From the NCBI GenBank assembly GCA_964542315.1, contig CAZIUA010000103.1, positions 1-6,942 on the forward strand: a DNA stretch of 6,942 nt. Reading direction: 5' to 3'. The first letter of the stretch is position 1; the number at the start of each line of letters is the position of its first letter. Below the pieces are notes generated by a model. The model worked only from the letters and a program-made list of their open reading frames with translations. It was not told where the DNA came from and searched no databases. A program made the position numbers and the translations under genes. The stretch comes from UBA11524 sp964542315 (GTDB lineage: Bacteria; Bacillota; Clostridia; Christensenellales; Aristaeellaceae). Below, in pieces: positions 5,217-6,942 of the stretch.

Positions 5217-6173
5217 ATGGAATTTTTGGAGAAGCTTTCCCTGGCCGGTCTGGTTCCTGTCATCGCGATCGACGACGCGGAAGACGCTGTGCCGCTGTGC
5301 AAAGCCCTGGCTGACGGCGGTCTGCCCGTGGCCGAGATCACCTTCCGTACTGCCGCCGCGGAGGAATCCATCCGCCGCGTGCATGAGGCGCTGCCCCATG
5401 TGGCGCTGTGCGCTGGTACCGTGCTGACCACCGAGCAGGTGGATCGCGCTGTGGCTGCCGGTGCTGCGGCCATTGTGTCCCCCGGCCTGTCCCCCGAGAT
5501 CGTGAAGTACTGCGTGGAGAAGGACATCCCGATCTGCCCCGGCACTTCCACCCCCTCCGACATCCAGGTGGCGCTGTCCTTCGGCCTGAAGGCTGTGAAG
5601 TTCTTCCCCGCTGAGGCGGCTGGTGGCCTGCCCATGATCAAGAACCTCGCGCCCGTCTATCCCGGCCTGAACTTCATGCCCACTGGCGGCGTGAACGAAA
5701 AGAACATGCTGGATTACCTGGCCTTCGACCGCATCCTGTGCTGCGGCGGCACCTTCATGTGCCCCAAGGACATGATCAAGAACAAGGAATGGGACAAGAT
5801 CACCGAGATGACCCGTTCCGCGGTGAACAAGATGCTGGGCCTGGAGATCCGCCACATCGGCATCAACACCGAAAATGCGGATGAAGCCATGGCCGAGGCC
5901 AAGAAGCTGGCCGCGCTGATGGGCATGCCCGTCAAGGAGGGCAATTCCTCCAACTTCGTCGGCACCGGCTTCGAGATCATGAAGTCCAAGGGCCGCGGCA
6001 AGCATGGCCACATCGCCATCGGCACCAACAGCGTCAAGCGTGCCAAGTGGCATCTGGAGCAGCGCGGCTACAAGTTCATCGAGGAGTCCGCTGTGGTGAA
6101 GAACGGCAAGCTCATCGCCATCTATCTGGAAGACGAAGTGGCCGGTTTCGCGGTGCATCTTGTCCAGAAGTAA
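5217..6173 (+). CDS. eda: KDPG/KHG aldolase with C-terminal VOC-like domain
   Basis: Cleaves 2-keto-3-deoxy-6-phosphogluconate to pyruvate and glyceraldehyde-3-phosphate, and may also act on 2-keto-4-hydroxyglutarate. It is a class I Schiff-base aldolase of 318 residues. Residues 1-208 align by eye with E. coli Eda: VPVIAIDD (13-20), catalytic Glu E40 in AEITFRT, AGTVL (66-70), SPGL (88-91), Schiff-base lysine K128 in VKFFPAEA, PTGGV (155-159) and CCGGTF (175-180). Residues 209-318 are an extra domain that starts IRHIGINTEN and continues KHGHIAIGT (262-270) and IYLEDEVAGFAVHLVQK, which looks like one VOC/glyoxalase module. H213, H263, H265 and E303/E305 are possible metal ligands. Normal Eda is about 210 residues, so this is a fusion. 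The ATG at 5217 is chosen for AAAGGA (5202-5207) nine bases upstream and for homology. The longer in-frame opening back to 5070 overlaps the promoter and is rejected. Inferred co-transcription with the KDG kinase at 6507 supports the role. Confidence 0.94.
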   Translation: MEFLEKLSLAGLVPVIAIDDAEDAVPLCKALADGGLPVAEITFRTAAAEESIRRVHEALPHVALCAGTVLTTEQVDRAVAAGAAAIVSPGLSPEIVKYCVEKDIPICPGTSTPSDIQVALSFGLKAVKFFPAEAAGGLPMIKNLAPVYPGLNFMPTGGVNEKNMLDYLAFDRILCCGGTFMCPKDMIKNKEWDKITEMTRSAVNKMLGLEIRHIGINTENADEAMAEAKKLAALMGMPVKEGNSSNFVGTGFEIMKSKGRGKHGHIAIGTNSVKRAKWHLEQRGYKFIEESAVVKNGKLIAIYLEDEVAGFAVHLVQK

Positions 6174-6191
6174 CTTCGTCACGTTTCTCTC

Positions 6192-6209
6192 AGGGTCTTC
6201 GACCCTTTT
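6192..6209 (+). terminator. Weak terminator-like hairpin after the aldolase gene
   Basis: AGGGTC (6192-6197), loop TTC, GACCCT (6201-6206) followed by a short T run. The 6-bp stem and 4-T tail are weak. It may trim downstream transcription and so lower kinase relative to aldolase, rather than end the transcript. Confidence 0.35.
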
Positions 6210-6283
6210 AAGTCTTCGACCCTTTTAACGCGATCGAGTTAACACCACGTCCATGCGCTATGCGCGGTGGCTTCGACCCTTTT
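6195..6283 (+). repeat. Three copies of a short motif CTTCGACCCTTTT in the aldolase-kinase spacer
   Basis: Two 17-bp copies of GTCTTCGACCCTTTTAA are exactly in tandem (6195-6211 and 6212-6228), and a 13-bp partial copy lies at 6271-6283. Only the first copy is preceded by the bases that make a hairpin. Between the second and third copies are an 18-bp imperfect palindrome TTAACGCGATCGAGTTAA (6225-6242) and a stem-loop with CCAC/GTGG and GCGC/GCGC arms (6245-6270). There is no ORF in this spacer until 6310. Confidence 0.75.
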
Positions 6284-6309
6284 CTGATCTGAAAGGAGAC
6301 GCTGCACCC

Positions 6310-6477
6310 GTGGATAAGCTCATCATCGTCGGTCAGGTGACTGGCAGCCGCGAAGTCGCTGAGCTTCCCTAGCTGGACGCCTATCTGCTAACCGGTTGGC
6401 ACATCAAGGAGATCCAGGCCCAGAGCACGCAGGATAACTGCTGCAGCTACGTCTGGCTGACCCGGAAAGACAAATAA
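6310..6477 (+). pseudogene. Small ORF interrupted by an in-frame TAG
   Basis: A reading frame from GTG 6310 to TAA 6475 encodes VDKLIIVGQVTGSREVAELP, then TAG at 6370-6372, then LDAYLLTGWHIKEIQAQS (6373-6426) and a tail to TRKDK, 55 codons in all. AAAGGAG lies at 6292-6298, eleven bases before the GTG. The part after the TAG reads as real protein, and its LDxYLLTGWxIKxI shape recalls small DUF4177-like proteins (a leucine-asparagine/glycine-tryptophan core), although the family is not certain. A single C-to-T change of CAG would give the TAG. The choices are a recent pseudogene, amber read-through or recoding, a 20-codon leader peptide, or a sequencing error. It sits between the aldolase and kinase genes with a 29-base gap to the kinase ATG, as a normal operon member would. 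Confidence 0.55.
6386..6401 (+). promoter_or_regulatory. 16-bp near-perfect palindrome TGCTAACCGGTTGGCA, LacI-type operator shape
   Basis: Half-sites TGCTAACC and GGTTGGCA differ from perfect symmetry at one pair. The central CG and the TG...AACCGGTT...CA outline match operators of LacI-family repressors (compare CcpA, GalR and PurR sites). It lies about 105 bp before the kinase ATG but inside the broken small ORF, so it may be coincidence of coding sequence. Confidence 0.4.
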
Positions 6478-6506
6478 CACTACAACATACATGGAGGTAT
6501 ACTACA

Positions 6507-6942
6507 ATGGGCAAGATTGTTACCTTTGGCGAGATCATGCTGCGCCTGAAGTCCCCCGCTTACGAGCGCTTCTTCCAGTCCCCCAGCCTGGAGGCCACCT
6601 TCGGCGGCGGCGAGGCGAACGTTTCCGTTTCCCTGGCGAACTACGGTCTGGAGACCGCTTTCGTCACCGTACTGCCCAAGAATGACATCGGCGAGGCCTG
6701 CATCCGCGAGCTGCGCGGCTTCGGCGTGGACACCAGCAAGATTGTCCGCAAGGATGGCCGTATGGGCATCTACTTCCTGGAGACCGGCGCTGTGCAGCGT
6801 CCCTCCAAGGTCATCTACGACCGTGCCGGCTCTGCCATCTGCGAAGCCAAGCCCGGCGACATCGACTGGGATGCGGTCTTCGAGGGCGCGACCTGGTTCC
6901 ACCTGACCGGCATCACCCCCGCCATCTCCCAGGGCGCTGCTG
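6507..6942 (+). CDS. kdgK: 2-keto-3-deoxygluconate kinase, N-terminal 145 residues (cut by window edge)
   Basis: PfkB/ribokinase-family sugar kinase that phosphorylates KDG to KDPG with ATP, feeding the aldolase encoded upstream. The visible part starts GKIVTFGEIMLRL, contains the first PfkB glycine-rich signature FGGGEANVSVSLANYG (32-47), the lid and substrate strands FVTVLPKNDIGEA (52-64), and the stretch GIYFLETGAVQRPSKVIYDR (87-106), whose Tyr/Arg pattern is typical of KDG kinases as opposed to ribokinase or fructokinase. The second signature and the catalytic Asp lie beyond the edge. The start at 6507 has GGAGG (6493-6497) nine bases upstream. The ATG at 6491 is out of frame and overlaps that site. 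The protein appears to share its transcript with the aldolase. The family is certain and the KDG specificity is strongly supported by context. Confidence 0.92.
   Translation, partial: MGKIVTFGEIMLRLKSPAYERFFQSPSLEATFGGGEANVSVSLANYGLETAFVTVLPKNDIGEACIRELRGFGVDTSKIVRKDGRMGIYFLETGAVQRPSKVIYDRAGSAICEAKPGDIDWDAVFEGATWFHLTGITPAISQGAA

Noticed and set aside
6491..6685. ATG at 6491 opening a 64-codon plus-strand frame
   Set aside because: It is out of frame with the kinase, and its first bases are the kinase ribosome binding site.

Overview
The window comes from a GC-rich, low-branching Firmicutes genome. A gut-type Clostridia (Oscillospirales/Christensenellales-like) is the best guess. The evidence is a tRNA-sensing T-box leader on metG, strong sigma-A-type promoters (TTGACA-17/18-TATAAT), AGGAGG ribosome binding sites, a likely 6S RNA gene, a KDPG aldolase with a C-terminal VOC-like extension and a short RecS-like RecQ. 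The genus cannot be set from sequence alone.

Layout. Positions 1-4998 are all transcribed leftwards (minus strand). Furthest upstream is an apparent three-gene operon from a promoter at 4970-4998: a double-zinc-ribbon membrane protein (4935-3901), a secreted or membrane TPM-domain protein with a Gly/Ser-rich tail (3895-3053), and a short RecQ-family helicase (3053-1587). The last two genes share one base. Next is a noncoding gene with its own very strong promoter (1474-1502) and intrinsic terminator (1226-1254). Its fold, a long irregular hairpin with a large central bubble, fits 6S RNA. Last comes the metG unit: promoter 1142-1171, a methionine-type T-box riboswitch of about 265 nt with clear antiterminator and terminator alternatives, and the first 289 codons of methionyl-tRNA synthetase, running off the left edge.

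Positions 5070-6942 are transcribed rightwards from a promoter (5070-5098) divergent from the zinc-ribbon operon. The leader holds two inverted repeats that could be operators. It is followed by a KDPG/KHG aldolase fused to a VOC-like domain (5217-6173), a repeat-bearing spacer, a small ORF broken by an in-frame TAG (6310-6477), and the start of a PfkB-family 2-keto-3-deoxygluconate kinase (from 6507, cut by the right edge). The kinase makes KDPG from KDG and the aldolase splits KDPG to pyruvate and glyceraldehyde-3-phosphate, so this is the lower half of a hexuronate/pectin catabolic route.

The points most worth following are: the candidate 6S RNA; the amber-interrupted small gene between the two sugar-acid genes, which also contains a 16-bp LacI-type palindrome; the T-box UGGC bulge, which does not match the A73 expected of tRNA-Met; the aldolase-VOC fusion; and the pairing of the TPM/zinc-ribbon membrane genes with a truncated RecQ. 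No CRISPR array, insertion sequence, phage gene, tRNA or rRNA was seen.
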